64,000 nucleotides of DNA from Flavivirga sp. 57AJ16 (GTDB taxonomy: Bacteria; Bacteroidota; Bacteroidia; Flavobacteriales; Flavobacteriaceae). Below, piece after piece: positions 24,498-32,657 of this stretch; positions within the stretch are counted from its first letter, which is position 1; every line of letters begins with the position of its first letter. The stretch covers positions 186,001 to 250,000 of the forward strand of contig NZ_JAQZAT010000006.1 in NCBI RefSeq assembly GCF_028736925.1, written 5' to 3'. The position numbers were made by a program, and so were the translations under genes. The notes beneath the pieces are model-generated. The model searched no databases and was not told the DNA's origin. It saw only the letters and a list, made by a program, of their open reading frames with translations.

Positions 24498-24566
24498 AAA
24501 ATTCCAACCCACAAATCTCGAAATCCAATGTTTGGAATTTGGTGATTGGAATTTGTAATTTTTAAT
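24498..24566. repeat. Short inverted intergenic repeat between accB and accC
   Basis: AAATTCCAA on the left is mirrored by TTGGAATTT, which occurs twice on the right (about 24533 and 24547). This is a small hairpin-prone repeat of a type common between flavobacterial genes. It does not look like a terminator, as there is no T run directly after the stem. Confidence 0.4.
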
Positions 24567-24576
24567 TCAACAAGTT

Positions 24577-25932
24577 ATGTTCAAAAAAATATTAATAGCC
24601 AATAGAGGTGAAATAGCATTACGTGTTATTAGAACCTGTAAAGAGATGGGTATTAAAACAGTAGCTGTTTACTCGACTGTAGACCAAGAAAGTTTGCATG
24701 TTAAATTTGCAGATGAAGCTGTTTGTATAGGACCAGCATCAAGTAGTGAGTCCTATTTGAAAATGTCTAACATCATTGCAGCAGCAGAGATCACCAATGC
24801 AGATGCGATTCACCCGGGATATGGATTTTTATCCGAAAATGCTAAATTTTCGAAAATCTGTGATGAACACGGTATAAAATTTATTGGAGCCTCACCAGAG
24901 ATGATCGATAGAATGGGAGATAAGGCAAATGCTAAAGCGACTATGAAAGCTGCAGGCGTGCCATGTGTTCCAGGAAGTGATGGTATTATAGAAACCTTTG
25001 AAGACTGTGAAAAAATAGCAAAAGAGACAGGTTATCCTGTTATGTTAAAAGCATCAGCCGGAGGCGGTGGTAAAGGTATGCGTGCCGTTTGGAAACCAGA
25101 GGCATTAAAAGATGCGTGGGACTCGGCAAGACAAGAAAGTAAGGCTGCATTTGGTAACGACGATATGTATATGGAAAAGCTTATTGAAGAGCCAAGGCAT
25201 ATTGAAATTCAAGTTGTAGGAGATTCTCGAGGTAAAGCTTGTCACTTATCAGAAAGAGACTGTTCAATCCAACGCCGTCATCAAAAATTAACTGAAGAAA
25301 CGCCATCTCCTTTCATGACAAAAAAGCTTCGTGATGATATGGGAGCGGCGGCTGTTAGAGCAGCAGAATATATTAAATACGAAGGTGCGGGGACTATAGA
25401 GTTTTTGGTAGACAAGCATCGTAATTTCTATTTTATGGAAATGAATACACGTATTCAGGTAGAACATCCTATAACTGAACAAGTCATAGATTTCGACTTA
25501 ATTCGTGAGCAAATTTTGGTAGCGGCAGGCGTACCTATTTCCGGAAAAAATTATACGCCTAAATTGCATTCTATTGAATGTCGTATAAATGCAGAAGATC
25601 CATTTAATGGATTTCGTCCATCACCAGGTGTTATATCGACGTTACATGCTCCAGGAGGACATGGTGTGCGTTTAGACACACATGTTTATGCCGGTTATGC
25701 GATCCCGCCAAATTACGATTCTATGATTGCTAAGTTAATTACAACGGCACAAACCAGAGAAGAGGCCATTAATAAAATGAAGCGGGCCCTAGATGAGTTT
25801 GTAATAGAAGGTATTAAAACGACCATTCCATTCCACAGACAGCTTATGGAGCATCCAGATTACTTAGCAGGAAATTACACTACTAAGTTTATGGAAGACT
25901 TTGTCATAGAAAAAGAAGAAATAGAAGAATAA
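24577..25932 (+). CDS. accC: Biotin carboxylase subunit of acetyl-CoA carboxylase
   Basis: 451 residues, the normal size of AccC. It carboxylates biotin on AccB using ATP and bicarbonate. Seen in order: the biotin carboxylase N-domain ([20 protein letters not shown]), an ATP-grasp domain with the glycine-rich loop [12 protein letters not shown], the segment [17 protein letters not shown] and the catalytic [13 protein letters not shown], and the C-domain ([16 protein letters not shown]). With fabH and accB it supplies malonyl-CoA and starts fatty-acid synthesis. A terminator follows directly. Confidence 0.97.
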   Translation: MFKKILIANRGEIALRVIRTCKEMGIKTVAVYSTVDQESLHVKFADEAVCIGPASSSESYLKMSNIIAAAEITNADAIHPGYGFLSENAKFSKICDEHGIKFIGASPEMIDRMGDKANAKATMKAAGVPCVPGSDGIIETFEDCEKIAKETGYPVMLKASAGGGGKGMRAVWKPEALKDAWDSARQESKAAFGNDDMYMEKLIEEPRHIEIQVVGDSRGKACHLSERDCSIQRRHQKLTEETPSPFMTKKLRDDMGAAAVRAAEYIKYEGAGTIEFLVDKHRNFYFMEMNTRIQVEHPITEQVIDFDLIREQILVAAGVPISGKNYTPKLHSIECRINAEDPFNGFRPSPGVISTLHAPGGHGVRLDTHVYAGYAIPPNYDSMIAKLITTAQTREEAINKMKRALDEFVIEGIKTTIPFHRQLMEHPDYLAGNYTTKFMEDFVIEKEEIEE

Positions 25933-25938
25933 GCCATT

Positions 25939-25967
25939 AAACTCCGAAATTACTTTCGGAGTTTTTT
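25939..25967 (+). terminator. Terminator after accC
   Basis: AAACTCCGAAA and TTTCGGAGTT form a perfect stem around a four-base loop, followed by six T. Confidence 0.85.
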
Positions 25968-26452
25968 ATGGTGTTACTTTTGCTAAAAAAGACAAAAGTA
26001 AGGCGATTCTATTATAGCTTTTTGAGATACGAAAAAGGATGCTCTTCTATTCTTAACTCTTAACAAAGCTATAGTTGAATCAAGATAAAATGTCATAAAT
26101 TTTAGAGGTCTAAAAAGTGTCATTCTGAATGCAATGAAGAATCTCTTGAAAATATAATGTGCTAATCTTTATTGATATAAGATTCTTCGCTATAGCCTGT
26201 ACTGAGCGTAGTCGAAGTACTCTGAATGAAAATATAATACTTTTTTATACCTCTGCTTAATTGATCTCATCCCTAGCATAAGAAAGAATATTTTATGACA
26301 CATCATTCTGATTTAGCTGTATATATAGAACGTGCCATGTTTACCACAATAAATTATTCTTTTCCTCTTTATATTTCTATATCACAGAAAGGAAAAATGG
26401 TCATTTTACATTAAATTCAAACAATAATTGGTATCATAAATCGCTATTTTTA
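25968..26452. other. Gene-free stretch with dispersed repeats
   Basis: No supported gene. At 26069-26094 it holds, in reverse, part of the element also found at 29701 and 61259 (complement of GACATTTTATCTTG). At 26201-26221 is CTGAGCGTAGTCGAAGTACT, one of several copies of a flavobacterial intergenic repeat. The segment ATTCTGAATGCAATGAAGAA near 26121 is of a similar kind. Confidence 0.55.
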
Positions 26453-26514
26453 CGAACAACGAACAACGAACAACGAACAACGAACAACGAACAACGAACA
26501 ACGAACAACGAACA
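26453..26514. repeat. 7-bp tandem repeat (CGAACAA, eight full copies)
   Basis: Eight exact copies of CGAACAA run from 26453 to 26508, with a partial ninth. The repeat ends three bases before the start codon of the next gene. The unit length is not a multiple of three, and no frame through it contains a stop on either strand. Confidence 0.9.
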
Positions 26515-26516
26515 CC

Positions 26517-27650
26517 TTGAACCTGTCATATTGGGAAATAAAAAGCTGGCTAACTAATATAGATTTTACTATTGTTGGTAGCGGTATTGTTGGCCTAAAT
26601 TGTGCTTTAAATTTAAAGAAACGCTTTCCTAGAGCCCATATTTTGGTACTCGAAAAAGGGATCTTGCCCCAAGGAGCGAGTACTAAAAATGCTGGGTTTG
26701 CCTGCTTTGGCAGTCTAAGCGAAATCCTTGAAGATTTAAAGACACATACCGAATCTGAAGTTTTAGAACTCGTAAAAAAGCGGATGGATGGCTTGCGATT
26801 ATTACGTAAAACCTTAGGGGATAACACCATTAACTATCAAGAACTTGGAGGTTATGAGCTATTCACAAAAGAAGATGGGTTATTAGAGGCATGTCTTTCA
26901 AAAAGGGCATATATAAACAAACTGCTTCAGCCTATATTCAAAGAAGATGTATTTAGCATAAAACCCAATAGTTTTAAATTTCAGAACATAGAGAACCAAT
27001 ATATTTTCAACCCATTTGAAGGACAAATTGATACGGGAAAAATGATGGCGTCATTAACACAGTTGACATTTAAAAAAGGAATAAAAATTCTTAACAATGT
27101 TACTGTTAAAAGTTTTTCAGAAACCATCGATAAGGTAAAAATAGAAACGGATCAATTTGAGCTTTCAACGTCTAAACTATTAATAGCCACGAATGGTTTT
27201 GCATCGCAATTATTAGATGAAAACGTAAAACCTGCCCGTGCTCAAGTGCTCATTACGAAGCCTGTTAAAAACCTTCATATAAAAGGGACATTTCATTTAG
27301 ATAAAGGCTATTATTATTTTAGAAATATTGACGATAGAATATTACTGGGCGGAGGTCGACATCTTGATTTTGAAGGAGAAGAAACCGTAGCGTTTAACCA
27401 AACAGATTTAATCCAAAATAAATTGGAAACACTTTTAAAAACAATTGTTTTACCAGAAACCAATTTCGAAATCGATCATAGATGGAGTGGCATTATGGGA
27501 TTAGGGAATCAGAAAAAAACGCTTGTAAAACAAGTATCAAATCATGTGTTTTGCGGAGTTCGTTTAGGGGGTATGGGTGTTGCCATAGGGAGTTTGGTTG
27601 GAAAGGAATTAGCAGATTTAATCGAAGAAAACCCTCTTAGGTTAGGCTAG
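26517..27650 (+). CDS. FAD-dependent oxidoreductase of the DAO (DadA/GlpD-like) family
   Basis: 377 residues. The dinucleotide-binding fold opens at DFTIVGSGIVGLNCALNL, and the C-terminal FAD contact GVRLGGMGVAIGSLVGKELA closes the domain. The family oxidises amines or amino acids with FAD; the substrate cannot be told here. The start is TTG 26517, which gives NLSYWEIKSWL before the fold, a typical N-terminus in flavobacterial homologues. No ATG is available. The 7-bp tandem repeat directly upstream could change leader length or the spacing of control signals. The gene stands alone between repeat-rich gaps. Confidence 0.85.
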   Translation: MNLSYWEIKSWLTNIDFTIVGSGIVGLNCALNLKKRFPRAHILVLEKGILPQGASTKNAGFACFGSLSEILEDLKTHTESEVLELVKKRMDGLRLLRKTLGDNTINYQELGGYELFTKEDGLLEACLSKRAYINKLLQPIFKEDVFSIKPNSFKFQNIENQYIFNPFEGQIDTGKMMASLTQLTFKKGIKILNNVTVKSFSETIDKVKIETDQFELSTSKLLIATNGFASQLLDENVKPARAQVLITKPVKNLHIKGTFHLDKGYYYFRNIDDRILLGGGRHLDFEGEETVAFNQTDLIQNKLETLLKTIVLPETNFEIDHRWSGIMGLGNQKKTLVKQVSNHVFCGVRLGGMGVAIGSLVGKELADLIEENPLRLG

Positions 27651-27663
27651 GAGTTTCCGTTTA

Positions 27664-27956
27664 ACCTGCCTGCGGCAGCTACGGTGTACCCACATCATGA
27701 TCTTCTGTGCTTTCTGTATAGGTTTGCCGTAGCTGCCGGCAGGCAGGTTTGTTACTTTTCTTTGGACGAGCAAAGAAAACGAAGATTCACGAACTCCGAC
27801 TTATCAAATAAGATGAGTGAGCAAAATCGAAGATTCACGAACTCCGATTTATCAAATTAGATCTGTGAGCTAAAAGTAAGTAAAAAGGGAAATAAGCTTT
27901 TGTTCATTATATTAAAAAAAGATGTGGGTACACCGTAGCTACCAGCCAGGCAGGAT
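27664..27956. repeat. 293-bp element bounded by inverted repeats, with an internal tandem
   Basis: The left end (AACCTGCCTGCGGCAGCTAC, then GGTGTACCCACATC) is the near-complement of the right end at 27921-27956 (GATGTGGGTACACCGTAGCT). Inside are a second inward copy (GCCGTAGCTGCCGGCAGGCA at 27726) and two tandem units of about 49 bases sharing CGAAGATTCACGAACTCCGA (27780 and 27829). It is non-coding. One end is echoed at 9878-9900. Confidence 0.65.
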
Positions 27957-28017
27957 GGTCATTCCCGTTAAAGCAGGAACCTAAGAAATAAGGAATCTTA
28001 AAAATTAAAATGTTCAA

Positions 28018-28728
28018 GTGATAAAGCGTTTTTTTAAATTTATATTTAAAACCATATTATGGTTCATTATAGCATCTATAGGGCTTGTTTTTCTATATAA
28101 ATGGGTACCTGTTCCTGTGACGCCCCTTATGGTAATAAGGCATTTTGAAAATTCAGATGCCATAAAAAAGACCTTTTGGAAACACGATTGGGTGTCGATC
28201 GATGCTATTTCCAAAAACTTACAGTTAGCAGTCATTTGTAGCGAAGATCAAAACTTTTTAACCCATAACGGATTCGATATAAAAGCGATTGAAAAAGCTT
28301 ATAGGGATAATAAAAAAGGTAAAAGATTAAAAGGTGCCAGTACGATAACCCAACAAACGGCAAAAAATGTTTTTTTATGGCCCCAGCGTAGCTGGTTTCG
28401 CAAAGGGTTAGAAGCCTATTTTGCCTTTTTAATTGAATGGATATGGACCAAAGAGCGTATCATCGAAGTCTATTTAAATAGTATAGAAATGGGGCATGGA
28501 ATTTATGGAGCTGAAGCAGCATCGCAGTATTGGTTTAAAAAACCAGCAAGTAAATTGTCGCAGTTAGAAGCCGCTGCCATGGCCGCTATTTTGCCAAACC
28601 CGAGAGTTTATAAAGCAAATCCGGCATCAAACTATATTCAGGCCAGAAAGACTTGGATCGTAAAACAAATGAACTATTTTGGACAACTAGATTATACTAA
28701 GCATGAAAAAAAATCCCTTAAAAATTAA
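28018..28728 (+). CDS. mtgA: Monofunctional biosynthetic peptidoglycan transglycosylase
   Basis: 236 residues from GTG 28018 (an ATG at 28010 is out of frame and closes at once). One N-terminal membrane anchor (about 9-28) precedes a GT51 glycosyltransferase domain. Motifs are CSEDQNFLTHNGFD with the catalytic Glu, GASTITQQTAKNVFLW, and KERIIEVYLNSIEMG. The enzyme polymerises lipid II into glycan strands and has no transpeptidase domain. The length is normal for MtgA. Its end overlaps by 26 bases the start of the Gre-like gene. Confidence 0.92.
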   Translation: MIKRFFKFIFKTILWFIIASIGLVFLYKWVPVPVTPLMVIRHFENSDAIKKTFWKHDWVSIDAISKNLQLAVICSEDQNFLTHNGFDIKAIEKAYRDNKKGKRLKGASTITQQTAKNVFLWPQRSWFRKGLEAYFAFLIEWIWTKERIIEVYLNSIEMGHGIYGAEAASQYWFKKPASKLSQLEAAAMAAILPNPRVYKANPASNYIQARKTWIVKQMNYFGQLDYTKHEKKSLKN

Positions 28729-29167
28729 AGAAGCCCTTTATTTACAATGTATAAACGTTGTAAATGATAGGTTTCAGACCATACAGAATACGATAAGCGA
28801 AATACAAGTTTCATTAACCTCAGAAACTAAAAGCAGTGCGGGAGATAAACATGAAACGGGGCGTGCTATGCTACAGTTAGAACGTGAAAAAGCAGGGAAT
28901 CAATTGGCCGAAATTCAAAAAGTTAAGGAAATTCTATCTAAAATAGATATTTCCAAAACGTTAAAAGTAGTAGGTTTAGGGAGTATTGTTTATACTTCTA
29001 AAGCGAATTATTTTATAGCAATTAGTGTTGGCGAACTAACTGTTGATGGGGTTCGGTTTTATGCTATTTCTCCCAGTACGCCTATAGGACGGTTATTGAT
29101 GGGAAAACAGTTTGGTGATGAGGTGATTTTTAGAGAGCGGAAATTTATCGTTCAAGAAATAATATAA
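28703..29167 (+). CDS. GreA/GreB-like transcription factor protein
   Basis: 154 residues. An N-terminal helical hairpin (about 1-80, with charged heptads such as EREKAGNQLAEIQKVKEIL) is followed by the GreA/B C-terminal fold: VVGLGSIVYTSKANYFIAIS, then ISPSTPIGRLLMGKQFGDEV. Gre factors insert their coiled coil into the RNA polymerase secondary channel and stimulate transcript cleavage. The acidic tip needed for this is not obvious here, so it may be a paralogue with a different effect. Some annotations call such proteins 3-oxoacyl-ACP synthase, which the sequence does not support. Confidence 0.7.
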   Translation: MKKNPLKIKEALYLQCINVVNDRFQTIQNTISEIQVSLTSETKSSAGDKHETGRAMLQLEREKAGNQLAEIQKVKEILSKIDISKTLKVVGLGSIVYTSKANYFIAISVGELTVDGVRFYAISPSTPIGRLLMGKQFGDEVIFRERKFIVQEII

Positions 29168-29170
29168 AAA

Positions 29171-29623
29171 CTATGTTAAGACTAAAACCCATTCTTTATA
29201 CTTAGAAGAGGTGCTTTCGTCAATAATCTTAAATTCATTTTTTTCGTAAAACGATTTTAATGCATATTCTTCAATAGTCAACCAGAATTTCTGGGTTTTG
29301 TCTAAGCTTTTTAACGCCTCTAACCATTTACTTGCTAGTTTTTTATTGCGATATTCTGGCAGTACAAAAATAAAACCCAAGTAGCGATAACCATATTCGA
29401 ACAAATAATCGTATTCAAGTTCTAGAAGTGTTGCATTTGGGGGTGTTTTTGAAAACACAATACCTCCAGCTATAACTTTTTTGTTCTCTTTTAATACGTA
29501 AATAATAGAAGCGTCTTTATAGTGCTCCCATTGGGGTATAATAATATCTTGCCACTCTAAAGGTAGGATGCTAAAAAATAAGGCGCTTTTTTTACACTTT
29601 TTAAAGGTCGTTTCTACACACAT
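29171..29623 (-). CDS. GNAT-family N-acetyltransferase
   Basis: 150 residues with a GNAT fold: ENKKVIAGGIVFSKTPPNAT, then RYLGFIFVLPEYRNKKLASK, which is the acetyl-CoA pyrophosphate-binding region (here YRNKKLAS in place of the common R/QxxGxG/A), and KSFYEKNEFKIIDES at the end. The substrate is unknown. The gene runs against the Gre-like gene with 3 bases between stops. Nothing in the context points to a pathway. Confidence 0.8.
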   Translation of the reverse strand: MCVETTFKKCKKSALFFSILPLEWQDIIIPQWEHYKDASIIYVLKENKKVIAGGIVFSKTPPNATLLELEYDYLFEYGYRYLGFIFVLPEYRNKKLASKWLEALKSLDKTQKFWLTIEEYALKSFYEKNEFKIIDESTSSKYKEWVLVLT

Positions 29624-29700
29624 AAAATGAAGTTAGATAAAATATGTTATATAGGTTTGATAAAAATCAAAAATACTATAGCTAAATCATTATAAAAATT

Positions 29701-29826
29701 ACAGCCCAGACCTGTTAGGTTTTAAAATCTGACAGGTCTAAAGCAGAAAAACAACTGATAAGACCCTATTGTTTCAGGTCTAAAAAAATATCTTTGGAAT
29801 GACATTTTATCTTGGTTTGACTATAG
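29701..29826. repeat. Dispersed element with inner hairpin, copy 1
   Basis: ACAGCCCAGACCTGTTAGGT opens the element and GACATTTTATCTTGGTTTGA closes it near 29801. The copy at 61259-61386 matches throughout, and part is found in reverse at 26069-26094. The inner stem is AGACCTGT against ACAGGTCT. Confidence 0.75.
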
Positions 29827-29852
29827 TTGATCCTTGTTTTATTCATTTCCTT

Positions 29853-31163
29853 TTACATGAGTCCCCAAGCCCAAAGTTTATCCGAATCTTCCATCCAACG
29901 ATTTCCAATGTCTATTCTGTAGTAACTGTTATTTACAATAACATTGCTTATGCGATTTTGCATCATACGTTGTGCATCTTTCATGGTAATACCTGTTCCT
30001 GTTATTAAGAGGGCTATACCCGAGGCACCCGTTATTAGCCATTCGTTGTTTATACGTTTTATATGTATGGGATGTATGCCTTCTTTTGATTCCTTTTTAA
30101 ATATTATAACAGAGTCTTTTGAAAATAAATCAAAACTTTTTTTATCTGTAAAGGGAAAAGGCGGAACGACAATATACGCTCCGATTTGAAACCCTTTTTT
30201 TGTGTTTATAATGAAGTTTTCTCCATTGGCAATTTTGTATAATAGGTTTCCAATGGGTTCATTTAAACCGTCGCGTTGGATGTAAATTTGAGGGTAGCCG
30301 AATCGGGATGTAAATTCTAATGGATAAATTCCGTTGCCATTTACAATGCAGTTAATATCTATATGCCCTACAAAGTTGTTGTTTGCTAATGAGGTTTCGA
30401 ACTTTTTTAGTGTAGCATTGAAAATTGGAGACTCTTTTACCCAAAACATGCTTGTGCCCATTTCGCCCGTTGAAACGCCAAGTTCATTGGGAAATAGTTT
30501 TTTATGCTCAAAAGTTATGTTAACAGGTTTTAAAAATTGTTTCCCGTTAAAAAAAGCTGCTACAGATATCTCGACACCTCGAACTTTTCTTTGTAATTGA
30601 AAATTCCCGAATTTATTGCCCCATGATTTCTCGTAGGCTTTAAGAACCCTAATAACATCTATACCTTCATCGTCATTCCCCACAAATAATAATTGCTTTA
30701 AGTCCTGTATTTCCCCACAAGGTTTAATGACATAGGTATCTGGCTTTTGTTCTACATATTTTATGGCGTCTTGAAAGTTTGTAAACTCTTTAAAAGGAAG
30801 TGTTTTTATTTTATGTTTTTTAAGCTGTTCTTGCCCAAAATTTCTATCGAGTTCTAACAGGTCGGTGTATTGGGAGCCACCAATAACTAATTTGCCTGAA
30901 GCTCTTAAATCGTCGCAGATCTTGCCATATCCTGTATAATCGAATACAATAATATCTGCCCAATCGATATGTTTTTGCCAATCGTTGACTTTTTTTACAA
31001 AGCCAAAACCTATTTCTCTTGATAATTTATCTTCGATAAAAAATTTTACCGAGTGTCCTTCTTCTTGTATTGCATAAGCAATATCAAGTATTTCACCCCA
31101 TTTTGACACAAAAAGAAACGATCTTTTTGGTTGGGGATTTTTAACGTTATGTAGTGTTTTCAA
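29853..31163 (-). CDS. ATP-grasp enzyme resembling phosphoribosylamine-glycine ligase
   Basis: 436 residues. The N-terminal part (FLFVSKWGEILDIAYAIQEE) is a pre-ATP-grasp domain. It is followed by an ATP-grasp fold with TYVIKPCGEIQDLKQLLFVG, VEISVAAFFNGKQFLKPVNI, and the metal-binding end HIDINCIVNGNGIYPLEFTS followed by RFGYPQIYIQ. This is the layout of PurD, but the substrate loop (GGSQYTDLLELDRNFGQEQL) and flanks differ, and no purine gene is near. It is better called a PurD-like carboxylate-amine ligase of unknown substrate. It stands alone between repeat elements. Confidence 0.7.
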   Translation of the reverse strand: MKTLHNVKNPQPKRSFLFVSKWGEILDIAYAIQEEGHSVKFFIEDKLSREIGFGFVKKVNDWQKHIDWADIIVFDYTGYGKICDDLRASGKLVIGGSQYTDLLELDRNFGQEQLKKHKIKTLPFKEFTNFQDAIKYVEQKPDTYVIKPCGEIQDLKQLLFVGNDDEGIDVIRVLKAYEKSWGNKFGNFQLQRKVRGVEISVAAFFNGKQFLKPVNITFEHKKLFPNELGVSTGEMGTSMFWVKESPIFNATLKKFETSLANNNFVGHIDINCIVNGNGIYPLEFTSRFGYPQIYIQRDGLNEPIGNLLYKIANGENFIINTKKGFQIGAYIVVPPFPFTDKKSFDLFSKDSVIIFKKESKEGIHPIHIKRINNEWLITGASGIALLITGTGITMKDAQRMMQNRISNVIVNNSYYRIDIGNRWMEDSDKLWAWGLM

Positions 31164-31188
31164 CCGTTATAGAAACAGAGTTTTTATA

Positions 31189-31349
31189 GAAGTAGTTTAA
31201 ACTTTTTGTTTTGAAGCGAAAATTAAAGATTTTTTGCCCTGATGAAGGCTTTTTCGAGCGACATAGCCTTCGCTACGTTGCGAAGAAAAGTCAAAATCAG
31301 GGTGAAACAAGATAAATTTGCAGCCATAAGAAAAAGTTTAAACTACTTC
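31189..31349 (-). repeat. 160-bp palindromic element, copy 1
   Basis: Both ends are the same sequence inverted: GAAGTAGTTTAAACTTTTT at 31189, and its complement ending at 31349. Read on the minus strand, the interior contains TATGGCTGCAAA, CAACGTAGCGAAGGCTATG and ATTTTCGCTTCAA, which correspond to parts of the copy at 61389. No coding frame. Confidence 0.8.
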
Positions 31350-31364
31350 ATAATCAAAAATATA

Positions 31365-32276
31365 CTATTTTTCAATTAATAAATAAATTTCTGTGTTTTT
31401 TTCAATCATTTTTTTATGCTCAAAAAATATGGTTTCACCATTCAAATAAGCTTCAATTAAATAATAATATCCTTTATAGTAAGATTGTTTTGCTATAGCT
31501 TTTAAATTGGATGTAGCAACCACTTTTAACCGATTGGCATAAACAATTTTACCATCTATCTCGTTAAATTCATCAAAGAAAGAAGCGATCAACTTGTTTT
31601 CTGGATTATTATATAAGTCTTTAGGGGTGTTGTTAGCTATCATTTTAGTGTTGTGCAAAACAATCATATAATCAGAAAAAGATAATACATCATCTTTATC
31701 ATGCGTTGCAACGATACAGGTGATGTTCTTTTCCTTTAAGTATTTGAATAGACTTCTGCGTAAAGATTGTTTTTTAAAATTATCGATATGGCTAAAAGGT
31801 TCGTCCAATAAAATGACTTCAGGTTGTTTGGCAATGGCCCTTGCCAGGGCAACACGTTGTTTTTGTCCGCCACTTAATTCTTTAACTTTCGTTTTCGCAA
31901 AAGGTTTTAGTTCAACAACATCCAATAACTCGTTGATGCGCGCTTGTTTTTCTTCGGGATAGAAATTGGAAAGGAAAGCACCAATATTTTCGGAAACAGT
32001 AATAAACGGCATGAGATCGAATTCCTGGGCGACATACTTCATAAATTCCGGTCCAATGATAAGGTTGTGTTTAGGTCCCAAAATTTCTTCGCCTTTCCAA
32101 AAAATCTGCCCTTCCTCTAAATCGTAAGTACCATAAAGTAGCTTTAAAAGCGTGCTTTTACCAGAGCCGCTTTCGCCAATAATAGAGACATGTTCACCTT
32201 GATTTGCTTTAAAAGAAATGGCCTTTAAAACAGGTGTTTTTTTATATGAAAATGATATGTTTTTAACGTACAGCAT
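31365..32276 (-). CDS. ABC transporter ATP-binding protein
   Basis: 303 residues from ATG 32276 (a GTG at 32291 would add five residues). Nucleotide-binding motifs are complete: Walker A GESGSGKSTLLKLL, the Q-loop AQEFDLMPF, signature LSGGQKQRVALARA, Walker B VILLDEPFSHID and the H-loop VATHDKDD. About 80 residues after the ABC domain are unlike classical TOBE domains (LKAIAKQSYYKGYYYLIEAY) but may be a small regulatory barrel. The short spacing and the ATPase type (with DEPFSHID in place of DEPLSALD) resemble importers of ions or small solutes. No permease gene is adjacent, so the partner is unknown. Confidence 0.85.
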   Translation of the reverse strand: MLYVKNISFSYKKTPVLKAISFKANQGEHVSIIGESGSGKSTLLKLLYGTYDLEEGQIFWKGEEILGPKHNLIIGPEFMKYVAQEFDLMPFITVSENIGAFLSNFYPEEKQARINELLDVVELKPFAKTKVKELSGGQKQRVALARAIAKQPEVILLDEPFSHIDNFKKQSLRRSLFKYLKEKNITCIVATHDKDDVLSFSDYMIVLHNTKMIANNTPKDLYNNPENKLIASFFDEFNEIDGKIVYANRLKVVATSNLKAIAKQSYYKGYYYLIEAYLNGETIFFEHKKMIEKNTEIYLLIEK

Positions 32277-32306
32277 TGCTATTTTGCACACAAAAATAAA
32301 ACAAAT

Positions 32307-32333
32307 AACCCGCTCTTGATTATTGAGCGGGTT
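32307..32333. terminator. Hairpin between the ABC gene and the efflux operon
   Basis: AACCCGCTC and GAGCGGGTT form a perfect 9-bp stem around TTGATTATT. T runs are weak on both sides. It could end transcripts leaving the efflux operon on the minus strand. Confidence 0.5.
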
Positions 32334-32657
32334 TAATTTGATAGGATTTTAAAAATAAATAACGAGAGTTCGATTTAAAACCTGTCTGCCGACAGGCAGG
32401 CAAGGGAGTTTTTAACAATAAATTTACTAATAATGCGATTTGTCGCCTTGAGCCTTTCGTCTTTTAGTTTATACTGAGCGTAGTCGAAGTACTCATGATA
32501 AACTAAAGCCGAAAGGTTTTTAAAACCTGCTATTTAAATGGGTTTCGACAGAGCCTGTGCTGAGTTTACCGAAGTACTCAACCTGACAACCAGAATTAAA
32601 TTATTGATAGTCTGTTCAATAATATTACGCTTACATCGAACTCACGTTAAATAAAAA
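32334..32657. other. Gene-free stretch with dispersed repeats
   Basis: It holds the hairpin CCTGTCTGCCGACAGGCAGG at 32383 and a copy of CTGAGCGTAGTCGAAGTACT at about 32474. A related CTGAGTTTACCGAAGTACTC occurs at about 32560. No coding frame is supported. Confidence 0.6.

Noticed and set aside
26453-26514. CRISPR-like array
   Set aside because: The units are 7 bases with no spacers. This is a simple tandem repeat and no cas gene is present.
26450-26830. Minus-strand open frame ending in repeated VVRCSLF
   Set aside because: It runs through the 7-bp tandem repeat and the start of the oxidoreductase gene on the opposite strand. The repeat contains no stop in any frame, so the frame is an artefact.
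28703-29167. 3-oxoacyl-ACP synthase annotation for the 154-residue protein
   Set aside because: No thiolase fold or catalytic residues are present. The coiled coil and C-terminal strands match GreA/GreB.
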